Assembly (NCBI GenBank): GCA_028274465.1
Contig: CM051455.1
Coordinates: forward strand, 74,386,489-74,450,488
Direction of reading: 5' to 3'
DNA length: 64,000 bases
DNA from: Plantago ovata
Taxonomy: Eukaryota > Streptophyta > Magnoliopsida > Lamiales > Plantaginaceae
Positions 35,418-47,840 of the stretch are shown here, piece after piece. The position numbers were made by a program, and so were the translations under genes. The notes below the pieces were generated by a model. The model saw only the letters and a program-made list of their open reading frames with translations. It had not been told where the DNA came from and searched no databases. How positions within the stretch are numbered: position 1 is the stretch's first letter; each line of letters opens with the position of its first letter.

Positions 35418-36731
35418 TGATGAACGCGAGTTTGTCGGACTCAAATTCAATCAAATAAATTTGTTATTTAGCCAAAGGTAATTCACAACTACAACGAAAA
35501 CCGTAGTGTAGCAGTAGAATGACCTCGAGTGTCGTTCTCTAAGGACTATAACTAGCTTTATCTATTTAACTAAGAATATAAAAACAGTAGACGGTAAGCA
35601 AAGGGGTTTTCTAACAGATAATGGAGATTGGTGATAGTATGATCCTTCAAAGCATAACGGGTCAATAATCATGCGTAAATTCCTCGGTCTTGCATGGAGA
35701 TCTTTGATCAATCTAATGTCCTGTTGCAATTATTAAGCACTACGAAAGTAATGATACTGACAAGTCAATCTCTTTTGTCCTATTGTGTTCCGTAATTATT
35801 CAGCACTACGAAGATAAACATGCGCATAGGTCAACGAGGGTCCAATTGTGCATAATAATTAATACAACATACGAGAATTTAGGCTGAGCCTGATCAACGA
35901 AATAAAGCAATAACACGGAGTATAATGCGCGATATAGCCATTAGCATGATTATCTTCCCTTCGCTAAGAATTCACATACTACCACCAACGATAAGTTTAG
36001 CTACTCATAATTGGCATGCAATCAACAGAAATCATAGAAGAAGACATGTTGAAAGATATATAAAAATAAGTAGAATAAACTGTAAGATACAATGTTACCG
36101 AAGGTTGTCAATCTCCGAAGAATTGCGATCCTACAAGCTCCAATTTGCTATGAAAACGTATCCCCTAAGCTACGAACCCCCAGAACAGGCTCTGGGAAGT
36201 CCCTACCTAAAACTACAGAGAGAGATGAGAGAATAGGTCTGGAAAAGTATGAATTTCGGAGAAAAACTGAGCAACTATATATAGGCATCGAATAAGTGTG
36301 GGGCGATTCGCCCCACACACCGGGCGATTCGCCCGGTGTGGGGCGAGTCGCCCCACGTCCTGGGCGGTTCGCCCGGGAGTGTTTTTCGCGGAATTCCGCA
36401 TTTTCGAAGCGTTTTTGGATTTCTTCCCTGTTTCGGACTCGGATTCTGTCTTCTAGTGGCCTTCTAACCTCCAGATTCGACCCCTAGACTCCAAATCCTA
36501 TCCGGAAACATTCAGATACTCCAAATAGGCTTGTGGAACACCAATTCCTTGTCAACTTTAATATAATTGCCCGGAAATCCTCGATTTTTAACCAAAACAT
36601 GTAAAATAAAATCTAAAGGGAAACGTGACACTATTCTAATAAAATGTACTGAAATATAGCTAAAATAACATAGAGTATAGATAAAATAGATGAAAAAGAC
36701 TCAAATGAAAGTGTAAAATACACATTCATCA
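35418..36731 (-). repeat. 5' LTR of F1-Z
   Basis: This 1314-bp LTR has the TATA box CTATATATAG at 36275-36284 and GC palindromes at 36297-36385. It differs from the 3' LTR by a few percent by eye. Confidence 0.92.
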
Positions 36732-36736
36732 TTGCG

Positions 36737-37653
36737 CTCAACGCAGCGATGGTAACATCCCTTCATCTGACTTGCTCGAATGTATCTAGGATCGATGAAG
36801 TGTCTATCCCAATAATACATCCACGGGCGTCTCAGGGAGTTTCTTGGTTAAGATATACTTATGACCATCATAATATATCATTTGCACTGGCCAGTGATTT
36901 TGCGAACACAACTATGCAGACTATGAGCAGTGCTCTCCTGTGCTACACTTGAGAGATGAATCCTTCACAGAATCACTTATCACCCCCATTTGTATGTAGC
37001 CATAATCCTGGATCGTGTCTTAGGTCAGCTGCTTATTCAGAGCTGACATCGACGGGTCCACCAAGGATATGGGGCAACAAATGTGATGATAAAGTCCTGT
37101 AAGTACAAAGGACGAATGACATCACTTCGACAACTTACCGATTCCCATAGACACTTCGGTGTAGAGTATACATCGATGGGAGTGTCCGGTGGGTACTTCC
37201 GTTGTTCGATAAAGCTTCTTCGAACAACTATGCGCAGTTATGAGAACGTTTCTCGATTGTCCAACAATCCGTTCCGTGGCCGTGGGATCGGCTCACACTT
37301 GCTCCAACAAGTATAACCTCCACGCATACTAGTCTTGTCTGGTTCATTCAGACCCCCACATCCGAGATGAACCTCGACTAGAGAGAGTTTGGGATAGATG
37401 ATAACTCACATAGCTCCCACTATCTGTGTGATCGGTCATCTATCCGAGGGGACATGTTTAATATCAATACAGACAGTAATAGAGATATGACATGCTGCAT
37501 GCCTGGTGTAATATAAATATGAAAGCGATACTCAATAGTAAAATGCAACAAACATATATTATATTACGTTGACCTGTGTAATAATACATATATGCCCTCT
37601 ATAAGGGCACCATGCCCTTAGTAATGACTGTTTCTAGGACATATACACTATCA
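36737..37653 (-). repeat. 5' LTR of F3-1, second part
   Basis: This is the continuation of the F3-1 right LTR beyond F1-Z, starting CTCAACGCAGCG and ending ATACACTATCA at the element's outer edge. Confidence 0.92.
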
Positions 37654-37658
37654 TCTTC

Positions 37659-37931
37659 TTCATAACGTTTGAGAAAACTTTGGGTGTGATCAACCATCTT
37701 TTGCAAGTTCTCCATCAGTTGAGCCCACTTCGACTTCGGTTGCTCTTTTGGAACGGGGTTCTCGCAGTGATCATTACCATAGTTAAGCCTACTACGGTCT
37801 TGGTTAGGGCCATAAGTTTGGCTAGCCGGTGCATATCCTTGATTGTTTCGAAACCCTCTTCTCCAAAATCCACCTCGAGGATTCCTACCATCTTGTCCGT
37901 AGCGAGCCTCTTGAGTACCAAACTCCGTAGC
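37659..37931 (-). pseudogene. Gag part of F1-Y right of F3-1
   Basis: This is a short piece of the Z-type gag (Gly/Asn-rich region after the zinc knuckle and the KSAQLMENLQKM region). It is in the same orientation as 18477-19175 and was separated from it by F3-1. It is cut on the right by F4. Confidence 0.85.
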
Positions 37932-39733
37932 TGTAACGGTACCGATTTTGAAAACAAAATAATTTCTTGAAAAAGAAAATCCAAAATAACTTTAATAGCA
38001 ACGGTCGGCAATTAATGCCAAAATAATCTTTGACGCGCACAGCGCTAACAGAAACAAATAAATATCCAACGATAACTCAAGTTCAAATGAAACAACGAGT
38101 GAAGACAGTAAAAAGTTCATCTTCTTATTTTTGAAATAAAATCCCAAGACACCCCAGACCCTTCTCTCAGTCGCTGGCATCCTATTCGCGAACATCCTCA
38201 GCAGTATCTGGAAGGAAGGAATTTTGAAAACAAGAGAGTGCGAGATAAAGGATCTCAGTAAGTTAAAAACAGATGCTAAGCAGTTTTGAAATCAAAATCC
38301 TTTTCAGAAAACAAACAAACAGAACAGGTCACATAACAAAATAACAGAACAGATAAGTTGAAGACCGTTGGTGCAACCCGCCTTATTGCTCCTACTCCCA
38401 GAATGCCCTTATAACTCCCTCTAGAGGGTGCACAACTCCGGACAGAAACAGAAACCCCCGTGTACTTTGGGGAAACAGAACCTACGACCCTAATAGACCT
38501 CAGCGACTTCTGCCTCGCGCCTAAAAGGGATTAGACTAGGCAATAATCAAGCAAACCCGATAGTCCTCTACTACCCAAGCCTACCTAATTACAACCTAAT
38601 CGACCGGTCACACAGAAACAGAACAGATACAGAACAACAGATACAGATAATCAACACCGAGAGGTGTTCCTGCAGAAAAGTCAGTCCAGAACAGAGTAGC
38701 AATAAATAGAAAAGTAAATAGTCATACTTAGGACTTAAATACTTTTACGCGGAAGAATACAGTAAACAGTATATGTAAGTAGGTACAAGTTGTCACATAT
38801 CCTTCCAGTTTTTCGCAAATAATGGGTTTAGGGGTGAACACTCACCTTAACTTGCGAGCAAAAGATCTCCAACGATTAACGAGCTTACGGGTTATCGAAC
38901 AACGAGAACCTAAAAAGAAAGTACTAAATACACTTTAGAAGTCGAACGAACGGAAGGAAAAAGGTTGAAAAGGAAGAGGTAAAGACGGGATTCGAACTCG
39001 GGACCTCTAAGTTAGTCAAGCAAGAACCTAACCAACTAGGCTAGTAAGTCAAGTCATTACTAACTTACAAAAACAGAAACTAAGTTGAAACATTTTCAGA
39101 AATACTCCTTCGGTTTTTAGATTCTGGAAATTACCAAACTACCCTCAGTGGTAAATTGCAAAAAGATCCTTTTCAAAATCAGAAAGTTCAAACCAAAACC
39201 AGAAGTTTCCAAACATACTAATCAGTCCTCACAGAATAAAATGGTTTACGAAAAAGTCCTCTGTCACGTCAACTACGGTCAAAGGTAAAATTGCAAAAAG
39301 GTCCTTTAGGTTTTCAGATTTCCCAAATCAGTCCACAAAGTTCAAATCAATAACATTAAAGTCCAATTCAGTCCTTTTCAAAATCAACAGCAAACTACGG
39401 TCAACATACGAGGTTAACAACCAACACAAGTCCAACAACAGTAACAACAACTAACAAATCCTAAGTCCCGGTTCTCAGCTCGAATCATTCGAAGCAAAAT
39501 AACATGGCCAAAACGAACAAGGGTAAATCGGTCCAGGGGTAAAAACGTCCGAAACAGAATACTAATTTCGAATCGAAAGAACAGTAAGGAAATTGATTTT
39601 ACCTTCGAATGGGAATAGAGGGATGAAAACAATCTGCAATCGAATGAAGCAAAAAGAAAAGAAAATCAAAACGAAATTCGAATCGAATCGAAACCACAAT
39701 TGAATTCGAAACGGAGGGATAGAACAAACTTAT
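37932..39733 (-). mobile_element. F4: LTR fragment of an unassigned LTR element
   Basis: This is noncoding sequence of 1.8 kb that starts sharply at TGTAACGGTACCG inside the F1-Y gag and ends where the Sirevirus LTR begins. The start looks like the end of an LTR (TGTAAC, inverted CGTTACA). Composition and layout remind me of long LTRs of plant Gypsy chromoviruses (Tekay/Del), but no internal region is present to prove it. It contains a tRNA-like segment (about 38983-39052, minus). I see no coding region. Confidence 0.5.
38983..39052 (-). other. tRNA-like segment with A and B boxes
   Basis: The minus strand has TAGCCTAGTTGG (39043-39032), an exact fit to the RNA polymerase III A box TRGCNNAGYNGG. 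About 35 bases on it has GAGTTCGAATCC, a B box. I could not fold a good acceptor stem or anticodon arm, so this is a tRNA-derived relic, possibly a SINE head, rather than a working tRNA gene. Confidence 0.45.
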
Positions 39734-41365
39734 TGTTGGTCCCTTTAAACAACAAGAAAAGACTAGAGGGGGGGGGGTTGAATAGTCTTTTCAAACTTTC
39801 GTCGTTTAAAACTTTCTCAGCAAGTGCTTATTACTTTTCAGTAATGAGTTTGCTGATACTTAACTTTCTCAGCAAGCGTAAGTTACTTTTCAGTAACTAG
39901 GTTTGCTGATACTTAAAATCAGAGAGCGGAAGTCTTTAATACATTAAGTGCTCTTTCAGTAATTAAAGGTTTCAGCAAGTGATGTGAGTGACTGTGTACA
40001 GACAGATATGATTTGCTGAAAACTAAGTACAGTAAGTAAATCACACAAACACTTTTATAGTGGTATCTGAGAGTGGCGTAATCTCTCAACTAATCCACTT
40101 TGTCCTTTCTAGGACTAAATCCACTAAGATAAGATTGAGGTTCCTTACAATCTCCTATCTAAAGCGATTCAAACAGAAACCAAAGCACACTTGCTTCGTC
40201 TCCAACCTAATCTAGAGAACGTCACCTTGTTCTCCACCAAACTTGGTACTTTTAATCAGCAACACTATGCTCGATTAAGTTCCCCCTGAATATCACGCTT
40301 GAAAGGGTGTATTTTCAGTTAGAGAGTTTTGGGGTGAGATAAACTTAATTATAACTTATTCAGTTACAACAAGTAATCTAAGAAACACAACTTTGAATAC
40401 TTTGCATTAAACAAGTTTGATTGTTTCTGGTGTCAAGACTTGTTCTACTTCTTCACAAGTAGCTTTTTCAAGCTTTAAGTCTTGGAACGGATCAATGGCA
40501 GTATAGAGAGTTTGAAGGTATGTGAGTTTAAGCACAAGTGAGAGTATGATCACGTTGTTGACACACTTCAACTCTTCGCCGGATGACCTCTATTTATAGT
40601 GAAAATAAGGAGCCGTTTGAATTTTAAATGTCAAGGCTTTTGATCCTTAAGATGTCACTATCTTGCTTTTGTACTTTCAGCAGCGTCCTTGTTTGTCTTC
40701 TAGTCTTCATGTTCTTCGCGTGCAGGCTTTGCATTTAATGCTTATTTGAATAGAATTCAAACAGTAACATTGGAGCGCAAAAGTCAGTACTTTCAGCAAG
40801 AGGTCACATATGTTCCATCAGGAAGTGGTCAGTCCCAGTTTCAGCAAGCACAACCTACTCTGTCTTTCAGATTTTCACTTATGCAATGTTGTTGCTGAAG
40901 TTTCCACTTTCTGAGCAACATGTGCCTTTATAGATACCAGTCTTCAGAAATCTTCTAGTCTTCAGATCTTCGAATTCTTCAAGTCTTCAGTTTCTTCAAA
41001 ATCTTCAATTCTTGAGATCTTCAAAAAGTCTTCAAGATTCTGAGCGGTTTCTAAATGCTTCAATAGTTTGTTTGTAAAAACAAAGTACATCGTTAGCAAA
41101 TGCTTCAATAGGTTATTTTCTTTTCAGAAAATAAGATACATCATAAGCTAGAGCATCAATAAGTTATTTTCTTTTCAGAAAATAAAATACATCATACGCG
41201 GTAAAAACCAACCTATCTAGCACCTAATCTAAGTCTTCAGCAAACGTTCCTCTTTTACAATGTCCTTAAAATTTTAAATTCCTATGGACCTTAAGAGTAC
41301 TAGTTACTGGACTTTCCTTAATTTAGCATGGTTAATTGCTCATCAAAATTACAAGTTTCCTAACA
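39734..41365 (-). repeat. 3' LTR of Sirevirus F2-2
   Basis: This 1632-bp LTR, on the plus strand, runs TGTTGGTCCC...TTTCCTAACA. Next to the inner end is AATTTCCCCC (the polypurine tract in the element's sense). Near the outer end a 52-bp unit is repeated in tandem (39811-39862 and 39863-39914). TTGCTGA/TCAGCAA words are frequent throughout. Confidence 0.85.
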
Positions 41366-44033
41366 AATTTCCCCCTTTTTGATGTCAGCAATCCATGGCT
41401 AAATTAATTGTTACCCTTTTAGAGGTTTCTGATGTTGAATAAATCAGATGATTAATGCAAGCATACTTGAATAAATAAACAGTAAGCATAAGTAAACTGC
41501 ATAATCAAAAACCAATAAGAGTCAAAAGCTTTATTGCTGATAGTTATCTTTCAGTAAGTTTACAGGAAAGAGCAGAGATAACTTAAACAGAATCAGCAAG
41601 AAAACTTTAACAAAAACTATTACAGAGAATTAAGCTCTTCCAGAAGATTTTCTCAGAATCTCTCTTGCACTCTTTTCAGCAAGTGCAGTAAATTCAACAC
41701 AGTCCTTTTCGTAGTTTTCCATAAGCCTACAGACTTGTAGTTGAAGAATTCTTGCGTTTTTGCAGGCGGTATGATGATGCTTTTCAGCATTCATTTCCAT
41801 GTAATTAATCACCCACAAATGCATGCCCCAATTGCTGGCATGGAGGAGCTGTGTATCTGAAATGTTTTTGGATGAATCTTTCTTAGCCAGAGAAGATCTT
41901 CTTCTTGATCCTTAGCAGTGAGATAGAAGTACTCATAAGGAATCAATCCAAGTCTCTTCTTTGATTTCTTTGTTACTGGGTCAGAGTAGTAAGCAATGCT
42001 AGGTGGTTTGATCAGATTTGGTTCTGGTTTATAATTCTTACCAATGGCAGTTCTTCTTACTGAGACCTCAAGATTCAGCCATTTCCCAGCAATATGTCTT
42101 GGGAGGGATTCTTCCCTTTGATTTCTTTGTACCTTGAGTTCAATCCATTTGAACATTTGATTCAATATGGTTGTAGGAAAGAACTCATTCACCAGCAAGT
42201 CTTCCAGCTTTAAGATCCAGCAACAATGAATGTTTCTGATTACATTCTAAGTGGTTTCTTCATTACTGGTCTTTGTGTATTCAATGCCGGAGCCAATAGC
42301 AATGTTGGCCAGGCTCTTTTCTTCCTGTCTTTGCCTTCTTCTTCTTGTCTTAGCATTGTCTTGATCTCTTGCTGAAGAGTCAGACGAAAAATGCTTTGAG
42401 TGGCCAGACGGAGTCAAGGCTGTTAAGGGTCTAGCTCTTATGGATTGAGCTATTGTTTGATTGTCATCATCTTCATTCAGATTTTGATGACTTTCAGTGT
42501 GGCAAAAATCTTGAGTTTCAGCAGCGGTTTTTCTCTTTTTGGGACTTGCTGAATTCAACTCAGATTCTGCTTGCCTTTTAGAACTTTGCTCTTTTTCAGC
42601 AAGCGGTTCTATGGGCAGTGGCTCATCAACAGCAGGAGGGGCTTGTTTTCTTTTTCTGGTACTTCTCTCTTCCCCCTTAGACATGGATTGCAACATCGGA
42701 GTGATGTGCAGAGAATAAAACTCATTGCAGTTTTCAGCAAGAGTGCTTAAACTGTTATACTTCATGATGATTTGTTGTTGGTCAGAGGTCATTTTTGACA
42801 ACTCTCTTTGAATACTCATCATGTTCTCTTCATGTCTTTTCTCTGTTGCGGCCTTTTCTTCCATGAAAGTCTGAGCCTTCACTAATGCGGTCTTTGCTAA
42901 CCGGAGTGTTTGACTGACATCTTCTTCATAGCTCTTGTGATAAAGACTGATGTCTTTCTGAGCTATTGTCAAAGTAGTAGTGCGTCTCAGCACAGTAGCC
43001 AATATTTTTCCAATATCAAGCGGGCTCTCAGCAAGCAATGCCTCATCTTCAGCTTTGCAGGCATCATGGAATTTCTTTAGTGCCAATATTCTAGGAGTAA
43101 ACTCCTCAACTCTTGGGAACGACACTAGTTGTGGTGTCAAGGAATGAACCTTAAGTTCGGAAGCAAACTGATCATCAAGCGTCAGCAATTCTGCTCTTAG
43201 ACCATCGTCTAAATCATTGATGTAATCAGGAGGAATCTGAACAACTTTTGGTCTCGCTTGGATTGTTCATCTTCATTTCCTGACAAGTAGTCATCATCCT
43301 CAGATTCATCAAGTTGAGCAACTTTTGAACCTTTATCAGTAGCTTCACTTCCTTTTTGTTGAGTGGTTGCTGATGGCAACGCTTCAGACTCAACAACTGG
43401 AGTTTCACGAGTAGTTAGTTTTAATTGAGTAGTTGCTGAAGGCAACGTTTGAGACTCAATGACTGGAGTTTCGCCAGTAGTAGATGGAAGGGAGTGGACT
43501 TCCTTTGATCTTACTCCTGAAGGTTGACCAATTTCTAGATCCTGCGTATGCCTTGCATGGATCAACAGACTGTTCTGTAGAGCGCGTTGGTAATCTTCAT
43601 CTTGTTCATCATCATCATCAAGGTTTTCTTCAGTAACCTTGGCATCATATATTGGACTTTTGCCATTTTTCAAGGCAGCCCTTTTTCTAGCATATTGTTC
43701 TTCAGTATCAGCACCTTGCACAGGTGCTTGATTTTCAGTAGCAGCAGGGGGAGGTTGAGATTCTTGCTGAGGTTGTTGTTGTTCAGCTTGCTGATTTTCG
43801 GGTTGAGCATTTTCAGCAACTGTCAACTTCAATCCTCCAGCATCAGGACTTGGACCTTGATTGTCATCATCATCGTCTTTCTTGTCCTTGGAATCTTTCC
43901 CTTCATCATCACTGGGATCAGTGGGAATGTTCTCATCTTCTTCTTCTTCATCATCGTCGGTCAGAATAACTAGCTCAACGTGCTTATACAAAGCAACACT
44001 TGTCACTTCCTCTTCCTCATTGATTTTGTGGGG
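41366..44033 (-). pseudogene. Sirevirus env-like region of F2-2, C-terminal part
   Basis: This is the counterpart of 6384-7830, extending further toward the LTR. It includes the acidic segment (DDDEEEEDEN, KKDDDDDNQGP), the coiled-coil region (EEKAATEKRHEENMMSIQ) and a basic Lys/Arg segment (SPKKRKTAAE). It also includes a tail absent from F2-1 (WIELKVQRNQREESLPRHI; LIPYEYFYLTAKDQEED). The final 200 bases before the LTR appear noncoding. It is broken, with several breaks. Confidence 0.7.
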
Positions 44034-45295
44034 TGATGAATGTGTATTTTACACTTTAATACGAGTCTTTTTCACCTATTTTAGCTATCCTCTATGTTAA
44101 TTTAGCTATATTTTAGTACATTTTATTAGAATAGTGTCACGTTTCCCTTCAGACTTTATTTTACAGGTTTTGGTTGAAATTCGAAGATTTCTGGGCAATT
44201 ATATTGAAGTTGACAAGGAATTGGTGTTCCAGAAGCCTATTTGGAGTATCTGAAGGTTTCCGGATAGGATTTGGAGTCTAGGGGCCGAATCTGGAGGTTA
44301 GAAGGCTACTAGAAGTCATAAACCGAGTCCGAAAAGGTGAAGAAATCCAAAACCGCGTCGAAAACGCGGAAATTCCGCGAAATTACTCGGGGGCGAACCG
44401 CCGCAGCCTGGGGCGAACCGCCCCGGAGTTTTTTCGGGCCTATATATAGTGCTCAGTTTTCTCTCCGAAAATATATCTTTCCAAGCCTACTTTCTCACAT
44501 CTCTCTATAGTTTTAGGGAGGAACTTCCCGGGGCCTGTCCTGGGAGTTCCATAGCTTAGGGGATACTTTTTCATAGCAGTTTGGAGCTCGTAGGACCGCA
44601 ATCATCCGGAGATTGACAACCTTCGGTAACTTTGTATCTTACAGTTTTATTCTACATATTTTATTATATTCTTTCAACATGTTTTCTTCTATGATTTCTG
44701 TTGATTGCATGCCTATTATGAGTAGCTAAACTTATCGTTGGTGGTAGTATGTGAATTCTTAGCGAGGGAAGATAATCATGCTAATGGCTATATCGCGCAT
44801 TATACTCCGTGTCATTGCTTTATTTCGTTGATCAGTTGTAACCAAAATTCTCGTATGTTGTATTGATTATTATGCACAATTGGACACTAGTCGACCATCA
44901 GACAAATTATCTTCGTAGTGTTGAATAATTACGGAACACATTAGGACAATCGTGATTGACTAGTCAGACCAGGTTATCTTCGTAGAGCTTAAAACTTGCA
45001 ACAGGACACTAGATTGATTCAAAGATCTCTATGCAAGACCGAGGAATTTATGCATGATTATCGACCCATTATGTTAAGAAGGACCATACTATCACCAATC
45101 TTCATTATCTGCTAGAAACCCCCTATTGCTATATGTCTGCTGTTTTATATTCTCTTGTTAAATAGATAAAGCTAGTTATAGTCCTGAGAGAACGACACTC
45201 GAGTCATTCTACTGCTACACTACGGTTTTCGTTGTAGTTGTGGATTGCCTTTGGCTAATTACAAATTTATTTGACTGAATCTGACACGTTCATCA
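44034..45295 (+). repeat. 5' LTR of F1-W
   Basis: The TATA box CTATATATAG is at 44440-44449, preceded by a GC-rich repeat (GGGGCGAACCGCC type). The LTR ends CGTTCATCA. Confidence 0.93.
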
Positions 45296-45298
45296 AAT

Positions 45299-45316
45299 TG
45301 GCGCCGTTGCCGGGGA
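45299..45316 (+). promoter_or_regulatory. Primer binding site of F1-W (Asp tRNA)
   Basis: TGGCGCCGTTGCCGGGGA is an exact complement to the 3' end of plant tRNA-Asp, three bases after the LTR. A 230-bp leader without ORF follows to the gag start at 45548. Confidence 0.93.
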
Positions 45317-45547
45317 CTATACTCCTTTTTTCTGTTTAATTCGTTTATATTTACAGCTTTAGATTCCTAATTCTATTAGTTTTAGTTTTCCTTTTTAATC
45401 TCTCTCTGATACTTCTTTCCTAGTCTGTTTCTAATTCACCTTTCCAAGCTTTAGTAGTATTCGATATCTAGAAACTTTCTCTAATTTCGAAATTTCTAAC
45501 AGGGCTAATTTTTAGTTTTGAGTTACTCCTGATACAGATTTCCAGGT

Positions 45548-47048
45548 ATGACGACCTTAAAAGCCCGCCTGACACCGACATTCTCGCAAGTCAGGAGGGG
45601 GTCAGCTATATACTTGGAAGAAGAGTTATCGGGGTACGAGGTAACAAACACCATAGTAAGAAGGATACCAAGGTTCGAAGAAGGAGAGGATATGAATCCA
45701 ATAAGCTTCATCAGATCCTATGAAGAGGAGATAGCAAAGGTTCCAGCAAAGGGGTTCACCGAGGATCAATTATGCAGGAAATTATTTCCCTTTGCTTTGG
45801 GATATGAACCGAGGATATGGATAGCAAGGTTAGCACCAGGATCGCTGAAGACCTGGAGCCAAGTAGTAGAGGAGTTCTTGGCACGTTTCATGCCTTACCA
45901 TGAGACGATGGCACTACGGAATCGGATCGAATACTTCAAGCAAGGAGAATACGAGCGGTTCTGTGACACCTATGAACGTTTTGAGCTGTATAAACGTGAG
46001 AGCCCCCACCACCGTTTCGACGACGGGGAGCTGATTTGGTTTTTTGTTGGAGGACTACGAGATGAAGTTAGGCTTCAAATAGATGGGATATGTGGAGGAT
46101 TGGAAGAATGTACAGTTGAAGAGGCAGTGAAGGTCTTTCAAACATACGCCAATGGATCCGCACAATCCGAGAAAATAATGTCGAATGAAGTCGCCAACAT
46201 ATACTCGAATCAAAACGAAACTGACGGGTTATACGAAGACTATTCTGAGGACGAAGAAATCAGTGAGGAGGAGGAACTTGCGTTTTACGCAGGGATTAAG
46301 GACCATTGAGAGTGTCTTCGAGGTAGCACACGCCGGGCAAGCTGAGAACAATCTTCGCATCGAGAAGGCTTTTGAAGCGATCGAAGTAACTGAGCAACTT
46401 ATCGAAGAACTTAGCTTACTGAAGTGTAGAAAGTGCGGTAAAGAAGTCAAGGATACCCCACAGGAAGTAGTGAGCAAACCACTCGAGGTGAGGAGCGAAT
46501 CACCCCCCAACTTCAGGGAACCAAACAGTCCAAGTCTTACCGATGAGACATCTGAAGCTGATCCCGAGCAATCTCCAGCTGTTGCTACTGAGGAGAATGA
46601 GTGCGAAGAAGTGAATCTACTGCTCCGAGGAGGCAAGATGACCAAAATTCCCAACTTCATACGTCCTAAGCGGGTGGAGCCTACTGAGATCGATAATAGA
46701 AGGCCAAGCACAGAACAAGAGGATGGCGGAAGATCCGAAGAACCTCAAGAAGTTCCAGAAATGAATGATGAACCAAGACCATCTATAATACACATAGATG
46801 ATGACGAAGTCGAAGTTGGAACTAATATACCAGGAGAACTTCACAAATCTTCTAATCCATATGTACCTCCGAAGCCACATGTGCCATACCCGAGTCGGAT
46901 CAAACCAGCCAAGAAGGATATTCAAGATTCACCCTTATTCCAACGCCTGTCAAAAGTGGAAGTCAATGTACCTCTCTTGGAGTTAATCCAGAACATTCCA
47001 GCTTATACGAAATTCTTTCGTGAGATCAAGAACAAAAGGATTACTTGA
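45548..47048 (+). pseudogene. Gag of F1-W
   Basis: This is retrotransposon gag. The start at 45548 (MTTLKARLTPTFSQVRRG) is the first ATG after the leader. The core has CRKLFPFALGYEPRIWIARL, PGSLKTWSQVVEEFLARFMP, and ERFELYKRESPHHRFDDGEL followed by WFFVGGL, the usual gag pattern (PF03732 type). The C-terminal part is acidic with KCRKCGKEV as a possible remnant cysteine motif. It differs strongly from the gag of Y and Z. A few breaks lie across gag. Confidence 0.83.
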
Positions 47049-47057
47049 GGGAGGGAA

Positions 47058-47825
47058 GTGAATGGGGTTGAAACAGTCAACTCGCTTGCCGGATTGCCCA
47101 TGAAGAAAAAGGATCCTGGTAGCTTCATCATAGACATCGCCTTGGGAAATGGTCGAACTACGCAAGCAATGCTTGACTTAGGAGCTAGCATTAACTTAAT
47201 GCCGTATTCGGTATACAAGGCCCTGGAACTCGGAGAATTGACACCAACTGACATGGTGGTCCAAATGGCAGACCAAAGTGTGAAGAGGCCAGTCGGGATA
47301 ATAGAAGACATCCTTGTGAAAGTAGACAAATTGATAATCCCAGCTGATTTTGTAGTAATGAAGTCCGCAGACGAGGGAAAGAGCCATATCCGTGAGCACG
47401 TAGTACTACTTGGGAGACCATTCATGGCAACTACCAACACATGCCTTGAACTTAAAGGCAAGAAGATAACCATGGAGGTAATGGACGAGAAGATCGAGTT
47501 GGTAGGATGTAGCATCAGAGATAAGGAAGTTGCGGAGGAGTTAAAATTTGTCGATTGCTACGAATCCGTAATTCCCGAATTTCATCATAGCCATGGCAAT
47601 CGCGAACCACTTGAGGAAGCACTAACAATGCAAGCTGAGACGTGCTACATGACCGAAGAGGCAAGAGAACTAGTCGAAATAATGGATAGCACCCTAGACA
47701 TTCCCGCAGGAGAAGAGGTACTTGAACCTTTAGATGAAGAAGAAGAAGAAAGTGGGTTTCCTGAAGAACCTAGCTTAGAATTGAAACCACTTCCTGCGCA
47801 CCTCAAGTATGTGTACTTGGGATAA
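47058..47825 (+). pseudogene. Aspartic protease of F1-W
   Basis: This is a retropepsin domain with the block MLDLGASINLMPYSVYKALEL, the DLGA variant that I associate with this Gypsy branch, then DMVVQMADQSVKRPVGIIED and VVLLGRPFMATTN. An acidic C-terminal linker (LDEEEEESGFPEEPSLEL) leads toward RT. In the family it is made as part of a polyprotein. Confidence 0.85.
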
Positions 47826-47840
47826 AATCATAAAAAACCT

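Larger units (their letters stand above)
28396..36731 (-). mobile_element. F1-Z: non-autonomous Athila-like element (gag-protease plus ORF2, no RT or integrase)
   Basis: This is a complete 8.3-kb element on the minus strand with both LTRs (28396-29706 and 35418-36731) and a perfect TTGCG target duplication. In its own sense it has the 5' LTR, a primer binding site, gag-protease (35110-33138), a noncoding region with GC palindromes, a candidate leader intron, a diverged ORF2, a 3' noncoding region and the 3' LTR. No RT, RNase H or integrase is present, and the space for it is about 1 kb of noncoding DNA. It must be moved by enzymes from another element, and W with related LTRs is the obvious candidate. 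The structure is whole, and the coding parts have several breaks. Confidence 0.9.

Noticed and set aside
38983-39052. A functional tRNA gene
   Set aside because: A and B boxes are present, but I could not form a proper acceptor stem and anticodon arm, and it sits inside an LTR-like fragment.
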